Shown piece by piece: positions 17,118 to 27,003 of a stretch of 64,000 nt of DNA. The DNA is from Litorimonas sp947503715 (GTDB lineage: Bacteria > Pseudomonadota > Alphaproteobacteria > Caulobacterales > Maricaulaceae). Where the stretch lies: the NCBI RefSeq assembly GCF_050271975.1, contig NZ_CP189850.1:744001-808000 (forward strand), read 5' to 3'. A program made the position numbers and the translations under genes. The first letter of the stretch is position 1. Every line of letters begins with the position of its first letter. The notes under the pieces were generated by a model. The model saw nothing but the letters and a program-made list of their open reading frames with translations. It ran no database searches and was not told the origin of the DNA.

Positions 17118-18426
17118 GGCCAAAGCCTCCTTCAATGTGTCCGGCAAAAAATGCGCTGGCCTCTGAGGGAACAGAGGCATTATCCAGCGGGGTCGCCAAC
17201 AGGCTGCGATCCGAGACGGGCCGCGCGAGATGCGGTGTCACGATGATGACAAGCTCGGTCTCTGATGTTTGATAACGGGTTGAGGAAAAGAGCGACCCGA
17301 GGATCGGTATTTTACCCAGCCACGGCACATCCCGACGCGTGTTCGAGCTGTCATTTTGCAATAAGCCGGCAATGGCAAAGCTCTGTGAATTACGAAGTTC
17401 AATCGTCGTATTGGCCCGTCGCACGCGCAGGGCAGGAACGGAAACGCCCGCGATTTCAACAGCATTTGAAAAATCGAGCTGGCTGACTTCCGGCGCGACT
17501 TTCAAATTAATAACACCGTCATCCAAGACGGTTGGCGTGAAGGCGAGACCCACGCCGAATTTTCGGTATTCAATCGCGATTTCGCCGAGGCCACTCGGGA
17601 CGGGAATGGGGAATTCGCCGCCTGCGAGGAAGCTGGCGGTTTCACCTGACATGGAGACCAAGTTTGGCTCCGCCAAGGTGCGGATGACGCCACGTTCCTC
17701 CAGCGCGTCGATCTCGATATTCAGCGCAGCTGCACCAATGCCGCCGCCAAGCGCGGCGCGCAGGGCCGGGTTGACCAAGCCATTATCGCTTCCCACACTG
17801 AAATCACCCGGATCGAATGACATGTCGCCCGTGCCTCTGGAAGACAGAAGATTAACGCCCAATTGTTTAATTGTATCGCGGCTGGCTTCGACAAAGCGAA
17901 CTTCCAACATGACCTGATGACTGTCGCGGACCGCAAGGCCGGATGTCACGCGCGACGGCGCATAGGCTTCCGCGATAGAGACGGCGCGTTTGGCAATATC
18001 TTCCGACGTCACGTCACCCGAAAGATAGATGCCGCCCGCGAGGGGTCGGACCTCTACTTTTTCTTTTGGAAAGGTCTCAAATAATGTTCGCTTTAAGGAC
18101 GCGACATCATACCCGACCGTGACATCCACGATATCGACGAGTTGGTTTTCGCCGTCATAGAGCATAACATTCGTCTTACCGCCGGCCTTGCCGAGAAGCT
18201 GGAAGGAGCGGTCCGAGAGCACGACAACATCGGCGACCTTTGGATTGGCGACACGGACCTGGGCAAAGGACGTATCCGTTCGCATGACGAGTGTGTCGTC
18301 TTTGGTGACAGAGGTCGCAGTACGGTCACCGCCTGTTTTGGTGTCGACCCATGCGCCTGCATGTGCGGAGGCACTAAGCCCTAAAAGACAGGTGGCCAAT
18401 GTCAGTGATAAAATAGATTTGGTCAT
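17104..18426 (-). CDS. cpaC: Tad pilus outer-membrane secretin CpaC/RcpA
   Basis: A 440-residue secretin with a signal peptide (ending SASAHA-GAW). It has an N-terminal BON/N0-like region ('DTSFAQVRVANPKVADVVVLSDRSFQLLGKAGGKTNVMLYD'), then the secretin domain with 'VMLEVRFVEASRDTIKQLGVNLL' and the C-terminal 'SETELVIIVTPHLARPV', a secretin signature. It forms the outer-membrane channel of the pilus. The start at 18426 is fixed by GGGAGGATAAT just upstream; the longer frame to 18474 lies inside cpaB. The start is 1 bp from the cpaB stop. Confidence 0.94.
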   Translation of the reverse strand: MTKSILSLTLATCLLGLSASAHAGAWVDTKTGGDRTATSVTKDDTLVMRTDTSFAQVRVANPKVADVVVLSDRSFQLLGKAGGKTNVMLYDGENQLVDIVDVTVGYDVASLKRTLFETFPKEKVEVRPLAGGIYLSGDVTSEDIAKRAVSIAEAYAPSRVTSGLAVRDSHQVMLEVRFVEASRDTIKQLGVNLLSSRGTGDMSFDPGDFSVGSDNGLVNPALRAALGGGIGAAALNIEIDALEERGVIRTLAEPNLVSMSGETASFLAGGEFPIPVPSGLGEIAIEYRKFGVGLAFTPTVLDDGVINLKVAPEVSQLDFSNAVEIAGVSVPALRVRRANTTIELRNSQSFAIAGLLQNDSSNTRRDVPWLGKIPILGSLFSSTRYQTSETELVIIVTPHLARPVSDRSLLATPLDNASVPSEASAFFAGHIEGGFGHALE

Positions 18427-18427
18427 A

Positions 18428-19390
18428 TTATCCTCCCGCCAGATTGAGCTCAGTGACAGTCGGTTGATTTTCACGTTTGACGGAGACGGATTGCGTCTCC
18501 TCCCCGCGAATGACTTTGATATTTGCGACGGGTGGCGGCGCGGGTTTTGGTGTCACTTTGACGGGGCGTTTAGGTTTCTTGGCAGCGCTGCCGGAATTGG
18601 CGCGGGCGTCTAACTCACGTGAATTCAGGGAGCGCGTCGTTGACGGCAGAGCTTCACCCACAGCGCGCAGGACGAGGGAGAGACGCCCCCGGGATTGTGC
18701 AACGGCCAGCGCTTGTGCATCCATATGGCTGACTTCCAGTGTGACAGTCCGCGCAATATTTGGTGCCTCTTGCCCTCGGTTTTGCGCCTGATCCACGCCC
18801 AGCACGCGAATGGATTGAAGGATGATATCAGATCGAAAATTCTCAATTTTTGCATCGGGGTTCGGCTCGGAGATATATTGGATATCCACTAAATCCCCGG
18901 GCACAACAAAGCCCGCAACACCCGTCACATCGTCAACCCGAATAGACGCGGCGCGATAGCCGGGACGGATGCGGGCGGATAAAGACCCCCGTCCCCCGAG
19001 GCCGGAAACGCGGTGCGGCAGGATGACTTCATTCATTTTAATGTCTGCCAAAGCGATCATCGCACCATTTTCCAGCACATCATAATCCGGCGTGAAGATA
19101 TCTGATAAGTCGGACAGTGCCTCTACAGGTGTCGTACCTTTCGGCATTTCAACGACGCGTAAAACATCCGGTGTGATTTGATCGCCAAAGACGAGGTCCG
19201 CATTCGCGACGACAACAGAACTCATCGGGATAGCGGGTTGCTGTGGCGGGTTAGTTTGCTCGGCACGTGCAGACGGGACCTGGCGGAACTCGTCTTCAAC
19301 GGCGCCTTTGATCCAACCGCGCGCCAATACAATCGCCATAACACCAAAAGCGGCGCTGGCGCCAAGTGTAACTAACGTATTTGTCCGCAT
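18428..19390 (-). CDS. cpaB: Tad pilus assembly protein CpaB/RcpC
   Basis: A 320-residue protein with an N-terminal transmembrane helix (about 5-27), a SAF domain ('MSSVVVANADLVFGDQITPDVLRVVEMPKGTTP...') and the RcpC/CpaB domain with 'YRAASIRVDDVTGVAGFVVPGDLVDIQYISE', all characteristic. A proline/lysine-rich tail (about 265-295) follows. CpaB stabilises the secretin and may contact peptidoglycan. It is the first gene of the minus-strand pilus operon; the promoter should lie in 19391-19694. Confidence 0.92.
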   Translation of the reverse strand: MRTNTLVTLGASAAFGVMAIVLARGWIKGAVEDEFRQVPSARAEQTNPPQQPAIPMSSVVVANADLVFGDQITPDVLRVVEMPKGTTPVEALSDLSDIFTPDYDVLENGAMIALADIKMNEVILPHRVSGLGGRGSLSARIRPGYRAASIRVDDVTGVAGFVVPGDLVDIQYISEPNPDAKIENFRSDIILQSIRVLGVDQAQNRGQEAPNIARTVTLEVSHMDAQALAVAQSRGRLSLVLRAVGEALPSTTRSLNSRELDARANSGSAAKKPKRPVKVTPKPAPPPVANIKVIRGEETQSVSVKRENQPTVTELNLAGG

Positions 19391-19694
19391 TGCTGACAGC
19401 CCATCCCAGTTTATCTGTTTTTTATCCGGTGCAAGGGTAGCTCTTGGCCTCCAGAATGATATGAGACTTGATATGACAGGCTTGCGGTAAGGTTTCGTTC
19501 AGGTTCAGAGTGAAGAAACTCGCAAAATATTTAATAAATAAAGACTTAACATTCGGGATGATCGGTTCGCGCTTGTCTCTATGAACGTAGGTTAAATGAC
19601 TGAAACGTGAGCTTCGGGTTTAAACCCTCGTTAAGCCTAAAACCTTAGACTGATCGGGAAATTAAAGGACAATGTCCGCATTAGGAGTTTACAC
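19391..19694. other. Divergent intergenic region upstream of the Tad operon
   Basis: About 300 bp without a coding frame. It must hold the minus-strand promoter for cpaB and the plus-strand promoter for the small secreted protein. I looked for a short Flp pilin gene on both strands and saw none. Several short A/T-rich tracts and stop codons in all frames are present; no clear operator was identified. Confidence 0.6.
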
Positions 19695-20177
19695 ATGTCT
19701 ATAAAACGTCTCTCTATATTAGGCCTTTCCGCCCTCTCTTTGGTTTTCGCAGCCCAGGCCAGCGCGCTCACCGCCAAGCAAACAGTGGAAAAGGAAGTCG
19801 TGACGGTTGCCGCTGACGGGACGCAGGTCACGACACGCGTGCCGGCTGAACTCGTGACCCCCGGGGAAACAGTTGTTTATACGGTTGATTTTGTGAACGA
19901 CTCTGCTGCGGCCGCGACAGACCTTGTTCTGGCGATGCCCGTACCTGCAGATGTGCGCTACCTGGAAGGTACGGCTGATCGGTCCGGTGCGGTCGTCCTT
20001 TATTCAATAGATGGCGGTTCCACATTCGATAAACGTGACGCGCTCGCACTTCCGGCCGTTGGTGGCGGGACACGACCGGCGCGCAGTGAAGAGATCACAC
20101 ACATACAATGGACGATTGCCGGCCCGGTGCCTGTCGGTGCAAGTGACAGCCTCGTTTTCAAAGGCCGTTTGAAGTAA
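19695..20177 (+). CDS. Small exported DUF11-like protein
   Basis: A 160-residue protein with a Sec signal (MSIKRLSILGLSALSLVFAAQASA). The mature part is one immunoglobulin-like unit: 'VTPGETVVYTVDFVNDSAAAATDLVLAMPVPADVRYLEGTA' is the standard DUF11 pattern (a T/P-G-[ED]-x-[VI]-x-Y-T-x-x-x-x-N opening, then D-x-x-P). DUF11 repeats form surface stalks. GGAG about 10 bp before the ATG supports the start. It is monocistronic with a strong terminator and is the first of three secreted proteins in a row. Function unknown. Confidence 0.8.
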   Translation: MSIKRLSILGLSALSLVFAAQASALTAKQTVEKEVVTVAADGTQVTTRVPAELVTPGETVVYTVDFVNDSAAAATDLVLAMPVPADVRYLEGTADRSGAVVLYSIDGGSTFDKRDALALPAVGGGTRPARSEEITHIQWTIAGPVPVGASDSLVFKGRLK

Positions 20178-20202
20178 GTTTTAAGATTAGATGAATCTGA
20201 AG

Positions 20203-20232
20203 AACCGCCGGAAATTTTCGGCGGTTTTTTTT
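20203..20232 (+). terminator. Strong intrinsic terminator
   Basis: AACCGCCG (20203-20210) pairs with CGGCGGTT (20219-20226) around GAAATTTT, and a run of eight T follows within the stem end. It ends the small DUF11-like gene. Confidence 0.93.
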
Positions 20233-20511
20233 GTGTCAAAATGGTGCAAGAGCCTCCAAAAGTTTGACAGATTTATTGAAAGTTCAAACGCAATAATTTC
20301 CCTTTTGACAATTTGTGAATCGTTTTGACTCTTAATAGAGAGTAAATTGAATTTTGCTTAAACGAATTTAAGATACTGAAAAATAACATAAATTTTACCT
20401 GAATATAAAATGAACGCAGTCTATTTCATATCAAATTAACCATGCTGCTTCGCATCGACTTAACCAAAGTTCCCTAAATAGGGCAGGTCAAACAACTTTG
20501 GGAATATCAAC
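20233..20511. other. AT-rich intergenic region upstream of the secreted protein
   Basis: About 280 bp, notably AT-rich compared with both neighbours and without a coding frame. It is the likely promoter/regulatory region for the gene at 20512. No specific operator or riboswitch was recognised. Confidence 0.5.
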
Positions 20512-21750
20512 ATGACGACATCTAAACTCATGAAAGGCTTACTCGGCGCTTCTGCCTTTGTAGCCTTATCAACAGGGACCGCCTTTGCGCAGGTGCCCAA
20601 TAATTTCACACCCGCTGATACGGACGTGTCCAACACATTTACACTCGACTATGATGTCGGTGGTGTAGAGCAGCCGCCAATTACGAATGATGGCAATCCA
20701 GGCAATGATGCGCCAACCGTGTTTAAGGTTGACCGCCTCGTGAACGTTACAGTCGCGTCAAGCGGTGTTGCAGGAACATTCGCACCCGGTTCAACTGATG
20801 CAGTCACGCAGTTCTCCGTCCGCAATGATGGTAACGACTCGCACACATATCTCCTTGATTTTGAAGAAGCTGTCAGCGGCACGGGTAACGATAATTTTGA
20901 TACGCTCGCATCAACAAGCGGTGACCGGATTGTCTATTATCCTGACACCAACGGAAACGGTGTCTTGGACGGAACAGAAGGCGACGCTGCCAATGCCGTT
21001 GATTATGATCCAGCTGACGATACAACATGGCCTGTTCTTGGTGCTGACGATAGCATTATCGTTCGCGTCGTTCGTAACATCCCGGCAAGTGCTGCGGATG
21101 GGGAAGAAGCGATTATCTATCTCTATGCTGATACACGTGATTCTGCGGATCCATCTGGCACACCGATTATCGCCGATCCGATCGCCGGAAATGAAACGAA
21201 CGTGACAGAGAACGTCCTCATTGATGCTGACGGTCCGGCTGGCACAGGTAATGATGATGATACTGACGGCGCGCATTCTGCACAGGGCGCTTATGTGATT
21301 GTCGCCGCTGATATCACCGCGACGAAAGATGTCTTCGTCTTTGATGCGGATTATGACGGAACCTGTGACGCCATCGGTGCGGCTTACACACCACCTGCAC
21401 CGAGCACGGATGCGCCGGCCGGTCCTGTGCCAAATAATGGCTATCACCGTCCGGACGCCTGTGTTGAATATTTCATCACAGTTCGTAACGATGGATCTGC
21501 GGATGCAACAGACATCAATCTTTCAGATATCCTGTCCGAGCACCTCATCTTCGAATCAGCCCGCGCAGTTGGTTTCCTGACCGGTGGTACATTGTCGACA
21601 ATCGCAGCAGACACATCCTGTAACGGAGACCCTGTTGTTGGATCGCCAACCTGTAACGTCACCCTCACAGGGGCGACACTGGCCGGTAAAGCTGCACCGG
21701 GCGATGCGCCGGTTGAAGGTCACCTCGTTATCCGGGCGACCATCAAGTAG
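20512..21750 (+). CDS. Exported DUF11-domain surface protein
   Basis: A 412-residue acidic protein with a signal peptide ending 'TGTAFAQ'. The mature part starts 'TDVSNTFTLDYDVGGVEQPPI', a module that recurs in similar form at the start of the giant protein downstream ('EVVNVATLTYTVGDNTATVETAP'). A C-terminal DUF11-like unit (about 315-412, 'CVEYFITVRNDGSADATDINLSDILSEHLIFE') is present, with four cysteines in that half. Many D/N/G turns ('DTNGNGVLDGTEGDAAN') look like calcium-binding loops. It is 42 bp upstream of the giant gene in the same direction, so it is probably co-expressed with it. Function unknown; surface layer or pilus-associated adhesin is possible. Confidence 0.8.
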   Translation: MTTSKLMKGLLGASAFVALSTGTAFAQVPNNFTPADTDVSNTFTLDYDVGGVEQPPITNDGNPGNDAPTVFKVDRLVNVTVASSGVAGTFAPGSTDAVTQFSVRNDGNDSHTYLLDFEEAVSGTGNDNFDTLASTSGDRIVYYPDTNGNGVLDGTEGDAANAVDYDPADDTTWPVLGADDSIIVRVVRNIPASAADGEEAIIYLYADTRDSADPSGTPIIADPIAGNETNVTENVLIDADGPAGTGNDDDTDGAHSAQGAYVIVAADITATKDVFVFDADYDGTCDAIGAAYTPPAPSTDAPAGPVPNNGYHRPDACVEYFITVRNDGSADATDINLSDILSEHLIFESARAVGFLTGGTLSTIAADTSCNGDPVVGSPTCNVTLTGATLAGKAAPGDAPVEGHLVIRATIK

Positions 21751-21792
21751 GGATTAGTCCCGAAGCCTTTTGACAAGGGTCGTGTCCGCGAA

Positions 21793-24700
21793 ATGTGGAT
21801 GCGACCCCGTCAAACGACATGTGGGAAGACACGCCGTGAGGACGGCGACTCTGAACGCTTGTCTGAACCGAGGTGTTCGAGACGGCCCCCGCGATTGCCC
21901 CCGCAACTCGTGACCCGCACAACTACACATATCCCCGGACTTCTCGTCCTCGCTGCCACGGCCTGGCTCAGCACAGCGGCTTCCGCTGATGCTCAAACCG
22001 GGCCGAATAATTACGGCACAGAGGTCGTCAATGTTGCGACACTGACTTATACGGTCGGTGACAATACGGCGACGGTCGAGACCGCACCGGCTGTATTTAC
22101 AATTCGTCCCCCGCAAACGCCTGCGCAGATCGAGTTCTTTCGCCATGCGCCAACGGCCAGTGATATAATTATCCGACCTATTAATGGCTCTGACTACAGT
22201 CCTGACGGCAGCCTAGAAGGCCCATTCGTACAGACGGGTACGCCTGTGACGACGGGTGGAAATGTCGTGGATTTATCCTCACCCATTCCACTGATTCCCG
22301 CCACGACCTATCTCGCCGGTGAGTTGATGTTCGTGCGCGTCACCGATACGGGCCAGAATCTCGACAGCACCGTCATCGAGAATGTGGCAATCGTCATCGA
22401 AGGCTCCAATGGCGATCTCATCACATTACAACTTTATGAGACGGGTCCTGATACAGGTGAATTTTTCGCCTATCTTCCGTCCACATCTGCGCCCACCCCG
22501 CAAAATGATAATGTTATTAGCGCCGCCGGAAACACGCAACTTCGTGCAACTTATATTGACGCGCTCGACTCGACGGATGTGGTTGTCGATACAGCCATCC
22601 TGAACCCGCTCAACCGCGTTTTTTCCTCTGTGGATGGCAGCTTGGTCGACGGCGCGACCATCAGGCTCATCAATCTTGACACAGGCGCGGAAGCCGAAGT
22701 CTGGGGCGTTGACGGTTTCTCGACATTCCCGTCAGAGGCCACATCCGGTGAGGATCAGATCGACGCCTCCGGCCTGACTTACGAAAATGCGGAAGGTGAA
22801 TTCCGCTATCCGATCGTGGAAGCTGGGACATATGAAGTCCGCGTCGATGCGCCGGAAGGATTTAACTTCTCGACAATTCTGGACGAGGATCAGTTGAGCG
22901 ATATCACGTCGCAAAATGGCTTTGTTCTCACGCCGGGGTCTTTTGGTCGCACATTTACAATTGAAAATGACGGACCCCTTCGGTTCGATATTCCCTTGGA
23001 CCCAGAGTCAGATCTGGTTGTTGAAAAAACGGCAGACCGTGCCACTGGCGATGTTGGCGACTATGTGAATTACACCGTGACCATCCGCAACCAAGGTATT
23101 GTCACCGCACCCGTGCGTTTGTTCGATACACTGCCCGTGGGCTTCCGTTACGTTCCGGGCACAAGCCGCGTGGAACGCCTGCCGGGCGAAGATCCGATTG
23201 TTTCCGATGACGCTGTTCTGCTGACATTTGAAATGGGGACAGTGGCACCGGGCGAAGCGATTACACTGGATTACGCCCTGCAAATCGGCCCCGCCGCGCA
23301 TATGGGCGACGCCGTGAATGAAGCCGTTGTGCGTGACGCAACGGGTGCACCTATCTCAAACGTCGCGCGCGCTGAAATTCAAATCCGCGAAGACCTGCTG
23401 CGCTCGACCAGTACCATCATTGGTCGCGTGACGGAGCAATCCTGTGACGGCGAAGAGGAATGGGTGCGCCCTATTAATCGCGGGATTGGTGTCTCAGGTG
23501 TCCGCATGTATATGGAAACGGGCGCCTATGTCGTGTCTGATGCCGACGGTCTCTTCCATTTTGAAGGCGTGACTGAGGGCACACATGTCGTTCAAGTTGA
23601 CGAGGAAACTCTGCCGCAGGGTTTCGAGTTGATGAAGTGCGAAGAGAATACGCGCTATGCCGGTGCAGTAAATTCGAAATTTGTTGATGTTCAGGGCGGC
23701 GGAATTTGGCGTGCGAATTTCTATCTCAAGCAAACGGGTGAGGTCGCAGTTGAGACGGAAGTGGAAACCTTCTCTGACGCGAAAGAACATCTGAAATTCG
23801 ATGACGCTTGGTTGGAAATGCAGGACGGTGCGCCGAAATGGGCTTATCCCTCACCAGACCGTACGCCCTCTTCGCCGTCTACCCACGTCGGGATCCAACA
23901 TGCCTATGGACAGAAAGTCTCCATTCGCCTGAATGACCGTGATGTGGAATCTTATTATTTCAACGGTCAGACTGTCACGGCGGACCGGACAAAATCAATT
24001 TCGCGCTGGCGGGGACTGCCTTTGCAGGACGGACGTAACGTTTTCATTGCAACCGTGCGCGATGCGGACGGCAATGTCGTCGACACACTCCGCGAAGAAA
24101 TTTGGTATGTGAAAACAATTGCGCGCGCCGTGCCAATGCCGGACCGCTCTACGCTCATTGCTGATGGTCGCACACCGCCCGTCGTCGCCATTCGTTTGGA
24201 GGATTCCTCCGGTCGCCCCGTTCATGCGGGCCGCGTGACCAAAGTTAATCTTGAGCCGCCTTACCGTCTGTTCGACTCGGACGGGACAGACCGCCTGCGT
24301 CAGGAAACAGAGAATTTGACAGCACCCCTCTCCGCGCAGCAGGACCTCTCTGTTGGCGTGGACGGTATTCTGAATGTCAAATTAGAGCCCACACTCCGCA
24401 CGGGCAAAGTCACGGTCCTCGCGACCATGGATGATGGCCGCGAAATCCCGATCTACATGTATTTGGAGCCGGAAAAGCGGGACTGGATTTTGGTCGGTTT
24501 GGCTGAGGGCTCCGCCGCGTTGCAGGACATCAAAGGCAATGCACAGACATTTGGCGGTGACGCCGATGACGTCATCACGGATGGCCGTGTTGCGTTTTTT
24601 GCAAAGGGGATGATCAAAGGCGAATGGCTAATGACCCTCGCCATCGATACGGATAAGCGTCGCGGTTCACGGGATGATGCGTTTGGCGAAGAGATTGACC

Positions 24701-27003
24701 CGAATGCTTACTACACACTCTATGGCGACCGCACCTATCAGGAATTTGAAGGCGCGTCCCGCTATCCGCTGTATGTGAAAATCGAAAAATCACACGCCTA
24801 TGCGCTGTTTGGGGACTATGACACGAACATCACCGAAGGCCGCCTGACGAGTTATAACCGTCGCCTGACGGGTCTGAAGGGTGAGTATCTGGGCGAAAAT
24901 ATTCAGGTGCTAGGCTTTGCTGCAGAAACCAATCAAGGTTTCGCAAAAGATGAGATTGCGGCTGAAGGTATTTCCGGCAACTACCAACTCTCTAATTCGC
25001 GCATCCTGCCGCAATCTGAAGAAATCACAATTGAAACGCGCGACCGCGTGCGCCCGGATATCGTGCTCGAGCGCAAAGTGCTCGTCCGCTATCTCGACTA
25101 CACACTCGATTATTATACGGGTCAGTTGATCTTCCGCCTGCCGGTTGACGCAACAGATGAAAACTTCAACCCGAATGTGATCGTTGCAGACTATGAGACA
25201 TCCGAGGATGCGGAACGCAACCTGACGGCAGGTGGCCGGGTGCAAGCACAATTTATGGACGACAAAGTTCAAGTCGGGTCCACCTTCACACATGAAGATG
25301 GCAGCAACCTGACGGCTGGCGCGAAGTCGCAGCAGATCGGCATTGATGTCATCGCGGATGTGTCTGACTCCACGCGCATCCGTGCGGAATATGCGGTCAC
25401 AGATCAATCCGGTGACGGCGAGGGCGTGGCTGATGCCAAACTCTTGGAAGTCGTTCACACTTCTGAAAAATTAACAGCCGAAGCCTATTTCCGCGAAGAA
25501 GATGCGGGCTTTGGTCTGGGTCAAACTGCCTCTAACACAAATGGTATCCGTCGCTATGGTCTGCGGTCTAACCTGCGCGTGAACGAGACGGATGATAAGG
25601 AAACGGGCCGTCGCTCGACCAGCCGTCTGGAAGCCCAGGTCTACCGCGAAGAAAACCTGACAACAGATGATGCCCGGAATAATGGTGAGATCATGGCCCA
25701 TCACGAGGGGACGCGGACCCGCGTCTCCGGTGGTCTGCGCTTTACAAGTGACGAACTGGTTGATCAAGAAGACCGCAATTCGCTGCTCGCCGTTAGTCGC
25801 GGGTCTTACGATATTCCGAAACATGGCCTGACCTTAAAGGCCACAGCCGAAGTCCCGATCCACGGTGAGGACGAGGTCTCCGGCCAGCCCTCCACATTCT
25901 CCGTCGGCGCGGATAAGCGTCTCGGCAAAGTTGCGGTCGTCAATGTCCGTCACGAAGTCACAAATGGCGGTGGTCAGCAATCCATGAACACAACTGTCGG
26001 TTTGTCCGCCACGCCCTGGATTGGCGGCACGGCAACCGTCGCGGCGGATAATCTGGCAAATGAGTCCGGGGACCGTTTGGGCGCGACTGTCGGCCTGGAT
26101 CAAACCGTTCGCTTGTCCGACAAAGTCTCCGGCTCCGTCGGTGTCCGCGCGCGTCACATGCTGAAGACGGAAGAAGCTTTTGTCGAAGTTGCACCAGACG
26201 CCGCCATCTCGCCGTTTGAGACAAATGAGGATTTCCAATCCGTCTATGTCGGTGCGGCTTACGGCACAGAAAAAACCAGCGCCTCTGCCCGTGTCGAAGT
26301 CCGTGATAATTCCGTTGACACGACTTGGATCGGGACGAGTTCCGTTGCCCGCGAACTCACTGAAAAACTCTCTCTCGCCGGAACGGTTCGCGCCCGCGCG
26401 TCGAATGGTAAAGGCGACGTTGAATCTGATGCACGCATTGATGCCCGTCTTGGCGCCGCTTGGCGTCCGCGAGATGAGGGTACGGTCGTCTTTAACCGCT
26501 TAGACTTCATCCATACAGATGATCAGTCCGGTCAGAAGGGTACAAAAATCGTCAACAACGTTGCGATTAACACGCTTGTCTCTGACCGCTGGCAGCTCTC
26601 CGCCAATTGGGGCACGAAATATGTGAAAGCCGAAATTGGTGATCAAACACTCTCTAACTGGTCCAACCTGTTGGGCGCCGAAACGCGCTATGACGTGACT
26701 GAGAAAATCGATGTCGGTTTCCGGGGGTCCATGCTTGCGGGTGAAGACACGGGCACGGCCTATAGCTGGGGCCCAAGTGTCGGTGTGTCGCCCGTCGATA
26801 ATGTTTGGATTAGCGCGGGTTACAATGTTGCCGGATTCAAAGACGATGATTTCGAAGCCGCGGAATATACGCGCAAAGGTGTCTATCTGCAGATGCGTAT
26901 CAAGTTCGATCAGAACACAGCGCGCGGATTATTACGACGGATTAGTCCGAGTGCGGAAACTGTTGGTCCGCGCAGCGAGCCACAAGTTCTCAGCACGCCT
27001 TAA
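21793..27003 (+). CDS. Giant outer-membrane DUF11/SdrD-like protein
   Basis: A protein of about 1,700 residues. A hydrophobic signal-like stretch ends 'STAASADAQ'. The ATG at 21793 gives an odd Arg/Pro-rich leader of 39 residues, so GTG 21910 may be the real start. In order (numbering from 21793): N-terminal beta modules (75-400); a DUF11 unit (about 407-530, 'DLVVEKTADRATGDVGDYVNYTVTIRN'); a SdrD/Cna-B-like unit (about 536-640, 'GVRMYMETGAYVVSDADGLFHFEG'); a linker and Ig-like region (650-890); and a long run of amphipathic strands (about 900-1715) containing 'YLDYTLDYYTGQLIFRLP', which looks like an outer-membrane barrel. It ends with a short polar tail rather than an aromatic residue. It overlaps the convergent HisN-like gene by 4 bp. 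Function unknown; a surface-exposed structural or adhesive protein is likely. Confidence 0.8.
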   Translation: MWMRPRQTTCGKTRREDGDSERLSEPRCSRRPPRLPPQLVTRTTTHIPGLLVLAATAWLSTAASADAQTGPNNYGTEVVNVATLTYTVGDNTATVETAPAVFTIRPPQTPAQIEFFRHAPTASDIIIRPINGSDYSPDGSLEGPFVQTGTPVTTGGNVVDLSSPIPLIPATTYLAGELMFVRVTDTGQNLDSTVIENVAIVIEGSNGDLITLQLYETGPDTGEFFAYLPSTSAPTPQNDNVISAAGNTQLRATYIDALDSTDVVVDTAILNPLNRVFSSVDGSLVDGATIRLINLDTGAEAEVWGVDGFSTFPSEATSGEDQIDASGLTYENAEGEFRYPIVEAGTYEVRVDAPEGFNFSTILDEDQLSDITSQNGFVLTPGSFGRTFTIENDGPLRFDIPLDPESDLVVEKTADRATGDVGDYVNYTVTIRNQGIVTAPVRLFDTLPVGFRYVPGTSRVERLPGEDPIVSDDAVLLTFEMGTVAPGEAITLDYALQIGPAAHMGDAVNEAVVRDATGAPISNVARAEIQIREDLLRSTSTIIGRVTEQSCDGEEEWVRPINRGIGVSGVRMYMETGAYVVSDADGLFHFEGVTEGTHVVQVDEETLPQGFELMKCEENTRYAGAVNSKFVDVQGGGIWRANFYLKQTGEVAVETEVETFSDAKEHLKFDDAWLEMQDGAPKWAYPSPDRTPSSPSTHVGIQHAYGQKVSIRLNDRDVESYYFNGQTVTADRTKSISRWRGLPLQDGRNVFIATVRDADGNVVDTLREEIWYVKTIARAVPMPDRSTLIADGRTPPVVAIRLEDSSGRPVHAGRVTKVNLEPPYRLFDSDGTDRLRQETENLTAPLSAQQDLSVGVDGILNVKLEPTLRTGKVTVLATMDDGREIPIYMYLEPEKRDWILVGLAEGSAALQDIKGNAQTFGGDADDVITDGRVAFFAKGMIKGEWLMTLAIDTDKRRGSRDDAFGEEIDPNAYYTLYGDRTYQEFEGASRYPLYVKIEKSHAYALFGDYDTNITEGRLTSYNRRLTGLKGEYLGENIQVLGFAAETNQGFAKDEIAAEGISGNYQLSNSRILPQSEEITIETRDRVRPDIVLERKVLVRYLDYTLDYYTGQLIFRLPVDATDENFNPNVIVADYETSEDAERNLTAGGRVQAQFMDDKVQVGSTFTHEDGSNLTAGAKSQQIGIDVIADVSDSTRIRAEYAVTDQSGDGEGVADAKLLEVVHTSEKLTAEAYFREEDAGFGLGQTASNTNGIRRYGLRSNLRVNETDDKETGRRSTSRLEAQVYREENLTTDDARNNGEIMAHHEGTRTRVSGGLRFTSDELVDQEDRNSLLAVSRGSYDIPKHGLTLKATAEVPIHGEDEVSGQPSTFSVGADKRLGKVAVVNVRHEVTNGGGQQSMNTTVGLSATPWIGGTATVAADNLANESGDRLGATVGLDQTVRLSDKVSGSVGVRARHMLKTEEAFVEVAPDAAISPFETNEDFQSVYVGAAYGTEKTSASARVEVRDNSVDTTWIGTSSVARELTEKLSLAGTVRARASNGKGDVESDARIDARLGAAWRPRDEGTVVFNRLDFIHTDDQSGQKGTKIVNNVAINTLVSDRWQLSANWGTKYVKAEIGDQTLSNWSNLLGAETRYDVTEKIDVGFRGSMLAGEDTGTAYSWGPSVGVSPVDNVWISAGYNVAGFKDDDFEAAEYTRKGVYLQMRIKFDQNTARGLLRRISPSAETVGPRSEPQVLSTP

